Source: JAEZAA01 sp964514485 (GTDB lineage: Bacteria > Pseudomonadota > Gammaproteobacteria > Pseudomonadales > Oleiphilaceae). From it: DNA of 64,000 nt. Where the stretch lies: NCBI GenBank assembly GCA_964514485.1, contig CAZEWG010000001.1, positions 173,689-237,688 on the forward strand, given 5' to 3'. Of the stretch, positions 26,772 through 35,165 are shown one piece after another. Position 1 is the first letter of the stretch. Each line of letters opens with the position of its first letter. The notes under the pieces are model-generated. The model ran no database searches. It was not told the DNA's origin and worked only from the letters and a program-made list of their open reading frames with translations. Made by a program: the position numbers and the translations under genes.

Positions 26772-28199
26772 ATGATTCGACTTTCCATTCGTACCAAGCT
26801 GGCCATTCTGCTGGGCGGCCTGTCGCTGCTGCTGACCCTGATGATCATGCTCGGCGTGCAGGCCAGCTTTGACCGGGGCTTCCACCACTACCTGAATGAA
26901 GCCCACAGCGCCCGCATGATGCGGATCGCCACCCATTTATCCGAGTTGGCCGAGGACCCGGCCCAATGGCAGCGCCTGCAGCAGGAAAGGCGTTTTCTGT
27001 TTGAAACCGTCTACACCCTGATCGAGCAGGAGTACGCGGAGCAGGCGCCCAGCCGCCAGTTGCCGGAAGAAACCCAGCGCCCCCGAGACCGCCACCTGCC
27101 CCGGCGTGCCTTTGCCCTGAACCGGCTGATGCCGTTCTGGCTGCTCTCCCCGGAGGGTCGGATTCTGGCGGGCAGCCCGGAATTACCCGACGAACTGCTC
27201 AGCGCTCCCATTGACGTCCGGGGCCAACGCTATGGCCTGCTGGCTTGGCGGCCCATCCAGGCCCGGGACTTTGAAGCCGAGGCCCTGTTCGCCCAGCAAC
27301 AGCAACGGCTGTTCATGGCGGTGGCGGCCTTGGCCCTGCTGCTGAGCCTCGGCCTCGCCTGGCCGTTGTCCCGTTACCTGGTGCGTCCGATCCAGCGACT
27401 GTCGCTCGCCATGCAGTCTTTGATGGCCCGCCGCTACGACACCCAGGTGCCGGTGACCAGCCAGGACGAGTTGGGGGATCTGGCGGAAGACTTCAACCGG
27501 ATGGCCCGCACCCTAGGCGCCTACGATAACACCCAGCGACAGTGGCTGGCCGATATCGCCCATGAGTTACGCACCCCCCTGGCGGTTTTGCGAGGCCAGT
27601 TGGAAGCCATGGAAGATGGCGTCATGGCACTGGACGACAAGGCACTGGCTTCGCTGCAGGATGAGATTCGCCAGCTCAATGGCCTGGTGGACGACCTCCA
27701 CCAGTTGGCCGTCACTGATCTGGGCGCCCTGCGCTACCAGTTTGAACGACTCGACCTGAACCAGTTGCTGACCGACCTGGCCGAACGACTCCAAAGCCCG
27801 TTGCAACAGGCCCGGCTCAGCCTGAGCCTGGAGCTGCCGACCCAGCCGGTCTGGGTTTCCGGTGATCGCCAGCGGCTGGAGCAAATGCTGCAGAATCTGG
27901 CCCAAAACAGTATCCGCTATACGGATCCCGGCGGCTGTGTGCGGGTGCGGCTGAGCACCGCTGGCCAACTCACCTGGGAGGACTCGGCTCCCGGTGTGGA
28001 CGCGCAGGATCTGCCCCACCTGTTCGAGCGCTTCTACCGGGTCGACAAAAGCCGGCAGCGGGCTCTGGGTGGCAGTGGCCTGGGGCTGGCCATTGTCGCC
28101 AACATCGTCACCGCCCATCAGGGCAAGGCCCTCGCCCGCCCCTCGGAGCTGGGCGGCTTGTGTATCGAAGTTCAGCTACCCGGGAGTATCTCCGCATGA
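26772..28199 (+). CDS. Sensor histidine kinase (BaeS/CpxA-like)
   Basis: 475-aa inner-membrane kinase. It has a membrane segment at residues 10-32, a periplasmic domain of about 140 residues rich in Arg/Glu/Pro, a second membrane segment near 180-198 and a HAMP domain (RYLVRPIQRLSLAM). The H-box is WLADIAHELRTPLAVL with the phosphorylated His at 264, the N-box NLAQNSIRYTD and the G-box ALGGSGLGLAIVAN. The D-box reads WEDSAPGVDAQDLPHLFERF. Its stop overlaps the regulator start (ATGA). With the regulator and the Spy-like gene downstream it forms an envelope-stress type module. Confidence 0.92.
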   Translation: MIRLSIRTKLAILLGGLSLLLTLMIMLGVQASFDRGFHHYLNEAHSARMMRIATHLSELAEDPAQWQRLQQERRFLFETVYTLIEQEYAEQAPSRQLPEETQRPRDRHLPRRAFALNRLMPFWLLSPEGRILAGSPELPDELLSAPIDVRGQRYGLLAWRPIQARDFEAEALFAQQQQRLFMAVAALALLLSLGLAWPLSRYLVRPIQRLSLAMQSLMARRYDTQVPVTSQDELGDLAEDFNRMARTLGAYDNTQRQWLADIAHELRTPLAVLRGQLEAMEDGVMALDDKALASLQDEIRQLNGLVDDLHQLAVTDLGALRYQFERLDLNQLLTDLAERLQSPLQQARLSLSLELPTQPVWVSGDRQRLEQMLQNLAQNSIRYTDPGGCVRVRLSTAGQLTWEDSAPGVDAQDLPHLFERFYRVDKSRQRALGGSGLGLAIVANIVTAHQGKALARPSELGGLCIEVQLPGSISA

Positions 28200-28867
28200 C
28201 CCCTTTGATCCTGATTGTCGAAGATGAAGCCAAACTGGCGGAACTGCTGACCCTGTATCTGCAACGGGAGGGCTTTGCCAGCCACCATCTTCCTGATGGC
28301 GCCCAGGTACTACCCTGGCTGGAGCGGCACGAGCCACAGCTGATCCTGTTGGACCTGAACCTACCCAACGTGGATGGCCTGACCCTCTGCAAGGAAATCC
28401 GCCAGCAAAGCCAGGTACCGATCCTGATGACCACGGCCCGAGTGGATGAGATTGACCGCCTCCTCGGCCTGGAGCTGGGTGCCGACGACTATATCTGCAA
28501 ACCTTACAGCCCTCGGGAAGTGGTCGCCCGCGTCAAAGCGGTACTGCGACGTTTGGCTCCGGCGCCCGCCACGGCCCAGCCGCAACCTTTGGAGCTGGAT
28601 GAGGAACGCCTGATTGCCAAGCTCCAAGGTCAGCCGCTGGCATTGACGCTGATCGAGTTCCAGTTGCTGAAACTGATGGCCGCCCAGCCCGGGCGGGTCT
28701 TTTCCCGGGAACAGCTGATGGACCTGATCTATCCCGACCATCGGGTGGTGAGTGATCGCACCATCGACAGCCATGTCAAAAAGCTGCGTCAAAAGCTCAA
28801 GGCTGCCGCCCCCAACCAGGAGTTTATCCAATCCGTTTATGGGGCCGGCTACAAATTCGAGGCCTGA
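28196..28867 (+). CDS. OmpR/PhoB-family response regulator (BaeR-like)
   Basis: 223-aa regulator. The receiver domain (residues 1-120) has IVEDEAKLAELL, the phosphorylated Asp53 in LILLDLNLPNVDGL, MTTARVD and the Lys in YICKPYSPREVVARVKAVL. The C-terminal winged helix includes LTLIEFQLLKLMAAQPGRVF and SDRTIDSHVKKLRQKL. Start at 28196 overlaps the kinase stop; a longer frame upstream lies inside the kinase gene. The arrangement (PYSPREVVARVKAVLRR) resembles BaeR. It probably activates its own operon and the Spy-like gene through the shared operator. Confidence 0.93.
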   Translation: MTPLILIVEDEAKLAELLTLYLQREGFASHHLPDGAQVLPWLERHEPQLILLDLNLPNVDGLTLCKEIRQQSQVPILMTTARVDEIDRLLGLELGADDYICKPYSPREVVARVKAVLRRLAPAPATAQPQPLELDEERLIAKLQGQPLALTLIEFQLLKLMAAQPGRVFSREQLMDLIYPDHRVVSDRTIDSHVKKLRQKLKAAAPNQEFIQSVYGAGYKFEA

Positions 28868-28881
28868 CCAGGAGCTGCCAC

Positions 28882-28902
28882 TTCCTCATTTCTTCCACAT
28901 TT
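28882..28902 (+). promoter_or_regulatory. Second copy of the tandem-repeat operator, ahead of the Spy-like gene
   Basis: TTCCTCATTTC followed by TTCCACATTT, differing from the copy at 26706-26726 at three of 21 positions. It lies 58 bases before the ATG at 28961, in the short gap between the regulator and the Spy-like gene, giving that gene its own promoter control. Confidence 0.55.
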
Positions 28903-28960
28903 ACTGCAATTTTGGCCGTTAATCTGAACCCATCGAAAGCAAACACCAGAGGATAAGCCG

Positions 28961-29398
28961 ATGAAAAAGTTGATTAGCGTTGCCCTTCTGACCAGCGTTC
29001 TGGGTGTTTCCGCAGCCTACGCCGAGGAAGCCAAGCCGACCCGCGGCTTCGACCGCCTCGCCAAGGAGCTGGAACTGCAAGACTCACAACGGGAGCCGGT
29101 CCAACAGATTCTGGAACGCCAGCATGAAGAATTGAAAAAGCTGCGGACTGAAACCTTCAAGAACCTGAAGGAGAAAGAAGCCAAGATCCACGCCGAGACC
29201 CGCAAGCAGCTGGGCAAGGTGCTGCAAAAAGATCAGCAGGAAAAGCTCAAGCAACTGGATGAAAAGCGCGCCGAGCGCTTCAAGGAAAGACAGGAGCGGT
29301 TCAAGGAGAAAAAAGAGCGCAAGGAGCAGCACAAAGACCACCGCAAGGGCCGCGATCACGGCAAAGGCGAGCGGGAACGCCACGGCAAACACCAGTAA
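28961..29398 (+). CDS. Spy/CpxP-like periplasmic protein with a Lys/His-rich tail
   Basis: 145-aa secreted protein: signal peptide (MKKLISVALLTSVLGVSAAYA), then an all-helical, highly charged body (LELQDSQREPVQQILERQHE, RKQLGKVLQKDQQEKLKQL) like the periplasmic chaperones Spy and CpxP. The canonical LTxxQ motifs are not present as such; LQDSQ and LQKDQQ occupy similar positions. The last 45 residues are almost only Lys, Arg, Glu and His (HKDHRKGRDHGKGERERHGK), suggesting metal or polyanion binding. AGAGGA precedes the ATG. A terminator follows. The position behind a BaeSR-like pair supports a role in envelope stress. Confidence 0.8.
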   Translation: MKKLISVALLTSVLGVSAAYAEEAKPTRGFDRLAKELELQDSQREPVQQILERQHEELKKLRTETFKNLKEKEAKIHAETRKQLGKVLQKDQQEKLKQLDEKRAERFKERQERFKEKKERKEQHKDHRKGRDHGKGERERHGKHQ

Positions 29399-29408
29399 GC
29401 CTCACCCC

Positions 29409-29435
29409 ATCCCCTCTTTTAGAGGGGATTTTTTT
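29409..29435 (+). terminator. Terminator of the Spy-like gene
   Basis: ATCCCCTCT / AGAGGGGAT stem with a TTT loop followed by a T7 run. Confidence 0.88.
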
Positions 29436-29458
29436 GCCCGCTCAAACCTGACGGAGTC

Positions 29459-29899
29459 TTAATGGGGGCGGCGCTTCAACGCCCGCATTTCCTCATGGCA
29501 CTGTTTAAGCCGGGGATGAAACTCCCGCAAAGCCGCAACGACCTCCACGTTTTCAGCATCGCTGATCGCCGCCCGCAGCTCTTCCAGGGTTTTGTCTTCC
29601 AGGCTTTCCAGGTGGTCAATATAGGTCTGATCCGAATCCGCCTTCATCGAGGCGAGCATGCTGGTGTAGAGCTCTCGCATCCGGCCGCTGACGGTATGCC
29701 CATGCTCCGCCTCCCCTTCCTGCATGACAATGTAGGGCTGCAACCGGTTGATCAGTTTCTCCCGCGTCGTGGCCATGCGTTCAAAAGTCCGCTTCAGGTT
29801 GGTGTCCTGCACCTTGGCTTCCGCATCCCGGTAAAAATCAATGCCGTCATTCAGGACCCGGACCAGATCCCGCATCCGATGAACTTCCTGGGTTGTCAT
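29459..29899 (-). CDS. PA2169-family four-helix-bundle protein (DUF2383)
   Basis: 146-aa, mostly helical soluble protein with the DUF2383 pattern: VRVLNDGIDFYRDAEAKV, LKRTFERMATTREKLI, then a loop and LESLEDKTLEELRAAI, ending CHEEMRALKRRPH. Such ferritin-like bundles occur next to stress genes in Pseudomonas and relatives; no function is established. GGAGGAG lies before the ATG at 29899. It is convergent with the Spy-like gene. Confidence 0.82.
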   Translation of the reverse strand: MTTQEVHRMRDLVRVLNDGIDFYRDAEAKVQDTNLKRTFERMATTREKLINRLQPYIVMQEGEAEHGHTVSGRMRELYTSMLASMKADSDQTYIDHLESLEDKTLEELRAAISDAENVEVVAALREFHPRLKQCHEEMRALKRRPH

Positions 29900-30059
29900 G
29901 GGTCTCCTCCTCTACAGGTTTCATGCTAAAGCCAGCAGGCTTTATGCCAGGGCGGAAAGGAGGCTTGAGAGGCGTAACTGCCAGGATTTCGGCACTTTTT
30001 ACAGGCCAATGTGTAACTTGTACCAAACGGGATCAAGCAGGGAGCCAGCGGCCGGGCGA

Positions 30060-30377
30060 TCAGGTGCGGGTATCCAGGACCTCGGCCAGCGCCAGTCGTC
30101 CTTCCACCAGTTGCTCCTTATGACGCTTGGACAGTTTCTTCACTGCCCACTCCGCGCGTAGCGCTTGGGCACGACTCCCCACGGGTTGGGCATGCACCAG
30201 TTGCAGCGGCCCACGCCCCCGCAGGCATTTGGCGCCCTTGGGAGCGCCCGCCGTATGCTCGGCCAGGCGCCGCTCCACATCGGTGGTGATGCCGGTATAG
30301 AGATGGCCATTGGCGAGCCGCAGCAGATACAGATGCCACTGCGAACCCGGCTCACTGCTTGAGGGCAAATCAGACAT
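30060..30377 (-). CDS. GIY-YIG nuclease-superfamily protein (YhbQ-like)
   Basis: 105-aa protein with the small free-standing GIY-YIG fold: HLYLLRLANGHLYTGITTDV (residues about 15-34) carries the paired Tyr motifs, RRLAEH the catalytic-type Arg, and the Glu of ALRAEWAVKKLSK the metal ligand. The RGRGPLQLVHAQPVGSRAQA stretch fits the YhbQ/UPF0213 group. Nuclease activity of this group is poorly characterised. It lies 51 bases from the MarR gene, same strand. Confidence 0.85.
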   Translation of the reverse strand: MSDLPSSSEPGSQWHLYLLRLANGHLYTGITTDVERRLAEHTAGAPKGAKCLRGRGPLQLVHAQPVGSRAQALRAEWAVKKLSKRHKEQLVEGRLALAEVLDTRT

Positions 30378-30428
30378 AGGAATTGGCGAAGCCCTTAAAA
30401 GCCTGCTGACATCCCCACAGGCGCCCGA

Positions 30429-30920
30429 TCATGAGCGCTCGGTTTCATGGGGCCGGTCGATGGCTCCCACATCCAGCACGGGCGAGGCGTCGATATCCTC
30501 TGCGTCCATCATCTGCGCCACCCGCTGCAGCGCCGCCAGGATCATCGACTGCTCCCAATCCGCCAGGGCCTCGAACCGCTGGGTAAACTCCGACTGCAAG
30601 GTCAACGGCGCCCGCTCCAGGAGGGTTTGGCCGGCTTCGGTCAAATGGGCGTGAACCTTGCGCTTGTCCGCTTCATTGCGCTCCCGATACACCAGGCCAC
30701 GGCTTTCCAGGCGGTCCAGAATAGTGGTTACCGTGGCCTGACTGAGGCTGACCCGGCGGGCAATGGTACTGATCTTTACCGCCCCGAGATCACGAATATT
30801 TTGCATGATCAGCAACTGAGGCGCTGTCAGCCCGACGGTCTTGCTAAGCTGGCGCGAATGCAGATCAGTGGCGCGAATCACACGCCGCAACGCAACCAGC
30901 ACTTCTTCAAACTTGCGCAT
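30429..30920 (-). CDS. MarR-family transcriptional regulator next to the NAGGN cluster
   Basis: 163-aa winged-helix regulator: LTAPQLLIMQNIRDLGAVKI, STIARRVSLSQATVTTILDR (recognition helix), then the wing LVYRERNEADKRKVHAHLTE. It follows the NAGGN genes on the same strand, 69 bases after the second peptidase. A MarR gene also accompanies the asnO-ngg genes in Pseudomonas, so it is a candidate regulator of osmoprotectant synthesis; this is inferred from position. No effector can be predicted. Confidence 0.88.
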   Translation of the reverse strand: MRKFEEVLVALRRVIRATDLHSRQLSKTVGLTAPQLLIMQNIRDLGAVKISTIARRVSLSQATVTTILDRLESRGLVYRERNEADKRKVHAHLTEAGQTLLERAPLTLQSEFTQRFEALADWEQSMILAALQRVAQMMDAEDIDASPVLDVGAIDRPHETERS

Positions 30921-30989
30921 CTGTACACATTCCCAAACAAAACGAGGCCTTGAAAGCCGTCCTAAGATTACACCCTTTCCCGATTGATC

Positions 30990-32063
30990 TCATCTTCCCG
31001 GGTCAATCCGTAGCGGCGGCGAGAGGGCATAAGCCGTAATCAGGCGGGCGACGCTTTCCAGACTGTTCAGGTGGGTCCGTTCATAACCGTGGGTGGCATC
31101 GGTGCCAAAAGCAATCAGTGCATCACGCACGTCATGGCCCGCCATCAAGGCGGCATTGGCATCACTGTAATAGTAGCGGAACACATCCATCCGGCAGGCG
31201 ATATGGTGTTGCCGGCAGAGTTGGCGCAGGTGGCGGGTGAGGTGGCGGTCAAAGGGACCACTGGTATCCTGGGCGCACAGGGTCACGCCTTTTTCGCGGG
31301 CATTCTGGCCGGGGGCCACCGGGCCAATATCCACCCCGACAATTTCCTCCACCGCCAGCGGCAAGGCACTGGAGGCGCCGGTTCCCACTTCTTCGGTAAT
31401 GGTAAACAGCACATGGAAATCCAGCCGGGGCTGCAGCGCCTGGCTGCGCAGCGCCTTGATGGCCGCCAGCAGCGCCGCCGCGCCCGCCTTGTTGTCCAGG
31501 TGACGGGATAACAGATACCCATTGGTGCTGAACTCCGGATCGGGGTCGAACGCCACGATATCTCCCGGCTGAATGCCAAGCTGGCGGGTCTGCTCCGCGG
31601 TGGCGGTATCTTCATTCAAGCGCACTTCTATCGAATCCCAGCTGACCTGCAGGGTATCGATCTGTTCATTGAAGGCATGCCCCGACGCCATCCGGGGCAG
31701 CACCTGGCCCCGATAGCCCGAATGCTTGCCAAAGACCGTCACCTTGCCTCCTTCGGCAAAGCGACTGGACCAGGTTCCCACCGGCGCGATCTGCAGCCGG
31801 CCATTGTCTTTAATGGCCTTCACCATGGCACCAATGGTATCCAGATGGTTGGCCACCGCCCGCCCGTACCGACTATCCCGTCCGGCCAGCTTCGCCATCA
31901 CCGTGCCCCGCCGGGTGATGGCGACCTCCACCCCCAGGCGCTCCAACTCTCCCGCCACATAGTGCACCACTTCATCGGTAAACCCCGAGGGGCTGGGAAT
32001 CGCCAGCAGCGCCCGCAGCTGCTCCAGCAGATAGACACTGTCGATCTTCGGCAAGGCAACCAT
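30990..32063 (-). CDS. M42-family peptidase of the NAGGN cluster, second copy (complete metal site)
   Basis: 357-aa putative metallo-aminopeptidase or deacylase of the group linked to N-acetylglutaminylglutamine amide. All five M42 metal or base positions are visible: NHLDTIGAM (His, Asp), RHLDNKAGAAALLAA (Asp), TITEEVGTG (base Glu and ligand Glu), VGVDIG (Asp) and TDATHGYERTH (His). It begins three bases after the stop of the first copy, with which it shares gene order and much sequence (LLAIPSPSGFTDEVVHYV). The likely role is turnover of the dipeptide osmolyte; the substrate is inferred from context. Confidence 0.87.
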   Translation of the reverse strand: MVALPKIDSVYLLEQLRALLAIPSPSGFTDEVVHYVAGELERLGVEVAITRRGTVMAKLAGRDSRYGRAVANHLDTIGAMVKAIKDNGRLQIAPVGTWSSRFAEGGKVTVFGKHSGYRGQVLPRMASGHAFNEQIDTLQVSWDSIEVRLNEDTATAEQTRQLGIQPGDIVAFDPDPEFSTNGYLLSRHLDNKAGAAALLAAIKALRSQALQPRLDFHVLFTITEEVGTGASSALPLAVEEIVGVDIGPVAPGQNAREKGVTLCAQDTSGPFDRHLTRHLRQLCRQHHIACRMDVFRYYYSDANAALMAGHDVRDALIAFGTDATHGYERTHLNSLESVARLITAYALSPPLRIDPGR

Positions 32064-32066
32064 GGG

Positions 32067-33239
32067 CTATCCCCGGATCAAGTCGTCTGGATTGGGTAAC
32101 TGGTTGTCCTGGGACGGAATCTGCCCCGCTTCCAGCTGGTGGGAGAAGCCATCCAGCGGCGCCATGACCTGTTGGTCCCGACTGAACACGGGCCCGCTCT
32201 GCAGATAGCTCGCCAGCAACCAGGCCAGGTTGCACAAGCTATCCAGATGCACCCGCTCCACACTGTGGGAGGCATGGCCGCCACAGGTGATGACCGCGGT
32301 CCGCACGTCGTGGCCCGCGACAATGGCCGAGGATGAGTCGCTGTGGTGGGCTTCCAGAATGGCGGTCTGGGCGGGAATCTGATGCTGCTGGCAAAGCCTC
32401 AGCAAATGATGGGTCAGGTGATAGTCAAACGGCCCGCTGGCATCCTGCAGCGCCAGGGTCACACCCCGTACCGCCGTGTCGGTGAAATGGTGGATGGAGG
32501 CGAAATCCACCGTCACCAGTTCACTCACCTCCGGAAACAAGGCGCCACCACTGCCGGTTCCCACCGTTTCCGTAATGGTGAACAGCGGATGACAACTCAG
32601 TGGCAGCTCCACCTTGCGGTCGCAAATCCACTTGATCGCCGCCAACAGGGCCGCGGTGCCGGCCTTGTTGTCCAGGTGACGGGCAATCAGAAAACCGTTG
32701 TCCAGAAACTCCGGCTGGGTATCCAGCGCCACATAATCCCCCACTTCCACGCCCAGCGCCCGCACCTGCTGCTGGGAAAACGCCGCGGCCTCCAGACGGA
32801 GAAACACCGTATCCCAACTGGACAGGGGCTCCTGCACTCCGGTGTCGCCACTGCAGCCCCAGTGCACATCCGGCAAAATAGTGCCCCGCTGCGGGCCGGT
32901 TTCCGCAAACAGGGTCACCCGGGCGCCTTCCGCGAAGCGACTCGACCAGCGCCCGATCGGGGCCAACAGGATACGGCCATCAGGCTTGATGCGACGCACC
33001 ATGGCGCCAATGGTGTCCAGGTGACTGACCACGGCCCGGTCCGGGCTGTTTTCCCGGCCATTCAGCGTGGCCCGGATGGTGCCGCGCCGGGTCAACTCAT
33101 AAGGCACCCCCAGCTCCGACAGGCAACGGCCCACAAAGTGCACCACCTTATCGGTAAAGCCACAGGGGCTGGGAATCGCCAATAACTGGCGCAAGGTCTC
33201 CCGCAGATAATCCTGATCAATCTCGATCGCCGCTTTCAC
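32067..33239 (-). CDS. M42-family peptidase of the NAGGN cluster, first copy (one metal ligand changed)
   Basis: 390-aa paralogue of the next gene, starting at GTG (33239) with GGAGG six bases before it. It retains SHLDTIGAM, RHLDNKAGTAALLAA, VTVDFA and GGHASHSVERVH. In the motif where the family has Glu-Glu (EEVG) it reads TITETVGTG, so the second Glu, a metal ligand in characterised M42 enzymes, is Thr. It also carries a 30-residue C-terminal extension (FSRDQQVMAPLDGFSHQLEA). It may be catalytically altered or a non-catalytic partner. It starts 12 bases after ngg. Confidence 0.85.
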   Translation of the reverse strand: MKAAIEIDQDYLRETLRQLLAIPSPCGFTDKVVHFVGRCLSELGVPYELTRRGTIRATLNGRENSPDRAVVSHLDTIGAMVRRIKPDGRILLAPIGRWSSRFAEGARVTLFAETGPQRGTILPDVHWGCSGDTGVQEPLSSWDTVFLRLEAAAFSQQQVRALGVEVGDYVALDTQPEFLDNGFLIARHLDNKAGTAALLAAIKWICDRKVELPLSCHPLFTITETVGTGSGGALFPEVSELVTVDFASIHHFTDTAVRGVTLALQDASGPFDYHLTHHLLRLCQQHQIPAQTAILEAHHSDSSSAIVAGHDVRTAVITCGGHASHSVERVHLDSLCNLAWLLASYLQSGPVFSRDQQVMAPLDGFSHQLEAGQIPSQDNQLPNPDDLIRG

Positions 33240-33251
33240 CGAAACCTCCCG

Positions 33252-35048
33252 TCAGGCGCCACTGGTTTCGGGTTTCCGCTGGTGCTCCTGCCTCGCCTCT
33301 CCCATCGCATTGAGGGTATAGGGGAACAGCAGATCGATAAACTTGCGGGCGGTGGGCTGAGGCTCATGATTGGCAAGCCCCGGTCGCTCATTGGCTTCAA
33401 TAATGACGTATTGGTCATCACGGGGGCTGGCGACCATAAAGTCCAGCCCCACCACCGGGATTCCCAGGGTCGTCGCTGCCGTAATCGCCGCTTCACGCAG
33501 CGCCGGGTGCAGCTCGTCGGTCACATCATGGATGGTGCCCCCTTTGTGCAGGTTGGCCGCTTTCTTCACCGGCAGAACCTGACCGGCCGGCAGCACATCG
33601 TCCAGGCCAAAGCCCGCCGCTGCCACGCAATTGAGGGTTTCATCATCGATCAGGATCTTGCTTTCCCCCCCGGTGGCTGCGGAGCGGCGGCGGCTTTGCT
33701 TTTCGATCAGCTCGCGAATACTGTGCCGGCCATCCCCCACCACCTCCGCTGGCCTGCGGATCGCGGCTGCCACCACTTCATAGCCAATGACCACCACCCG
33801 CAGATCCTGGCCGGCATGGAAGGACTCCATCAGCACCTTGCCGCCACAGCTCTGGGCCTTGTTGATGGCCTGGCGCATTTCCTCCGGGGTGCGGATGCCC
33901 ACCGTCACGCCCTCCCCCTGCTCGCCATTGTCGGGCTTGACCACGATGGTGCCATGGCGCTGCAAAAACTCTTCATCAGCCGCCGTCCGGGTCACCAGAC
34001 GGTAGCTGGGCGTGCAAAGTCCGGCCTGCTGCAAAATGCGGTGGGTGACATGCTTGTGCTGACAGCGGCTCATGGCAATCGCCGAGGTCAGCTCGGTCAA
34101 CGACTCCCGACAGACCACCTTGCGAATGCCGGAGCTGAGCTCAAAATAGCCTTCTTCGGCATCCAGCACCTCCACCATGATGCCTCGGGCGAGCGCCTCA
34201 TCCACCAGGATCCGGGCATAGGGATTGAGTGCTTCCACCGGCTGGGGGCCCATGAACAGCCGCGCATTGAACACATTCTTGTTCTTCACGGCAAAGGTCT
34301 GGATCTTCTGGAAGCCCAGCTTCTCGTACAGCCGCTTGGCGTTGCGGTTGTCGTGCATCACGGATAAATCCATCGAGTGCAGGCCACGGGTCTGAAAGTG
34401 CTCCGCCAGCCGCCGGACCAGGGCCTCGCCAATACCGGGATAGCGGGCCTGCGGATCCACCGCCAGACACCAGAGACTGGAGCCGGCGTCCGGATCATGA
34501 AACGCCTCCTGGTGGTTGATGCCCATCACGGTGCCGATCACCTGTCCACTGGCGCAGTCCTCCGCCACCAGAAACACATGGGTGCGGGCGGTACGTTCCT
34601 GGTAGATCAGGTCAATATCGGTGGGCACCATGCCCCGCTTGATGTAGAGCCGGTTCATCGCGTGCGCATCACTTAAACTTTGGATGCGACGGACGATAAA
34701 GCCCTTCGGCGACACTGACGCCGCCCGATAGGTGTTGAGCCAGAGTCGGTAGGTATCGGACGGGTCCAGAAACAGGTTTTGCGGCGCGTAAGACAACACA
34801 ATATGGGGGTCGCTCACATACAGGGCGATATCACGCCGGCCGTTGACCTCATCCAGCAGCGCCTCGGCAATCGCCCGGGGCGAGCGAAAGGTCTGGGCCA
34901 TGATCAGGCGCCCCCAGCCACAGTCCACGACGGCATTCTCGATAAGCCTGGTTTCGCCACTTCGCTCCAACCTGGACTTCAAATGGTCATAACTGGGCGG
35001 CAAATGCTTTTGCAGACGCTGCTCGAGTAATCCGGGACGATCAGGCAT
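33252..35048 (-). CDS. ngg: N-acetylglutaminylglutamine synthetase (GNAT plus ATP-grasp)
   Basis: Builds N-acetylglutaminylglutamine from glutamine in the cytoplasm. The 598-aa protein has an N-terminal acetyltransferase domain (SLWCLAVDPQARYPGIGEAL, MHDNRNAKRLYEKLGF, residues about 100-260) and a C-terminal ATP-grasp ligase resembling cyanophycin synthetase (IVVKPDNGEQGEGVTVGI, HAGQDLRVVVIGYEVVAAAI, IEANERPGL). The ATG at 35048 (MPDRPG, with AAGGA ten bases before) is chosen over an ATG 26 codons upstream that has no ribosome site. It lies between asnO and the M42 genes, as in the Pseudomonas and Sinorhizobium clusters. Confidence 0.92.
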   Translation of the reverse strand: MPDRPGLLEQRLQKHLPPSYDHLKSRLERSGETRLIENAVVDCGWGRLIMAQTFRSPRAIAEALLDEVNGRRDIALYVSDPHIVLSYAPQNLFLDPSDTYRLWLNTYRAASVSPKGFIVRRIQSLSDAHAMNRLYIKRGMVPTDIDLIYQERTARTHVFLVAEDCASGQVIGTVMGINHQEAFHDPDAGSSLWCLAVDPQARYPGIGEALVRRLAEHFQTRGLHSMDLSVMHDNRNAKRLYEKLGFQKIQTFAVKNKNVFNARLFMGPQPVEALNPYARILVDEALARGIMVEVLDAEEGYFELSSGIRKVVCRESLTELTSAIAMSRCQHKHVTHRILQQAGLCTPSYRLVTRTAADEEFLQRHGTIVVKPDNGEQGEGVTVGIRTPEEMRQAINKAQSCGGKVLMESFHAGQDLRVVVIGYEVVAAAIRRPAEVVGDGRHSIRELIEKQSRRRSAATGGESKILIDDETLNCVAAAGFGLDDVLPAGQVLPVKKAANLHKGGTIHDVTDELHPALREAAITAATTLGIPVVGLDFMVASPRDDQYVIIEANERPGLANHEPQPTARKFIDLLFPYTLNAMGEARQEHQRKPETSGA

Positions 35049-35129
35049 GGGTTTCCAGTCCTTGCAGGTAGGTCCTCTCCACAGGCCCCGAGCGCCGATC
35101 TTTCGCCCGGGACCACCAGTTGCCACCCC

Positions 35130-35165
35130 CTACAGCCGATGGGCTTGCTACAGCTGATGGGCTTG
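35130..35165. repeat. 18-base tandem duplication covering the end of asnO
   Basis: CTACAGCTGATGGGCTTG (35148-35165) is the last five codons and stop of asnO. A copy with one change, CTACAGCCGATGGGCTTG (35130-35147), follows directly. Read on the minus strand it gives QAHQL-stop-QAHRL-stop. Confidence 0.9.
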
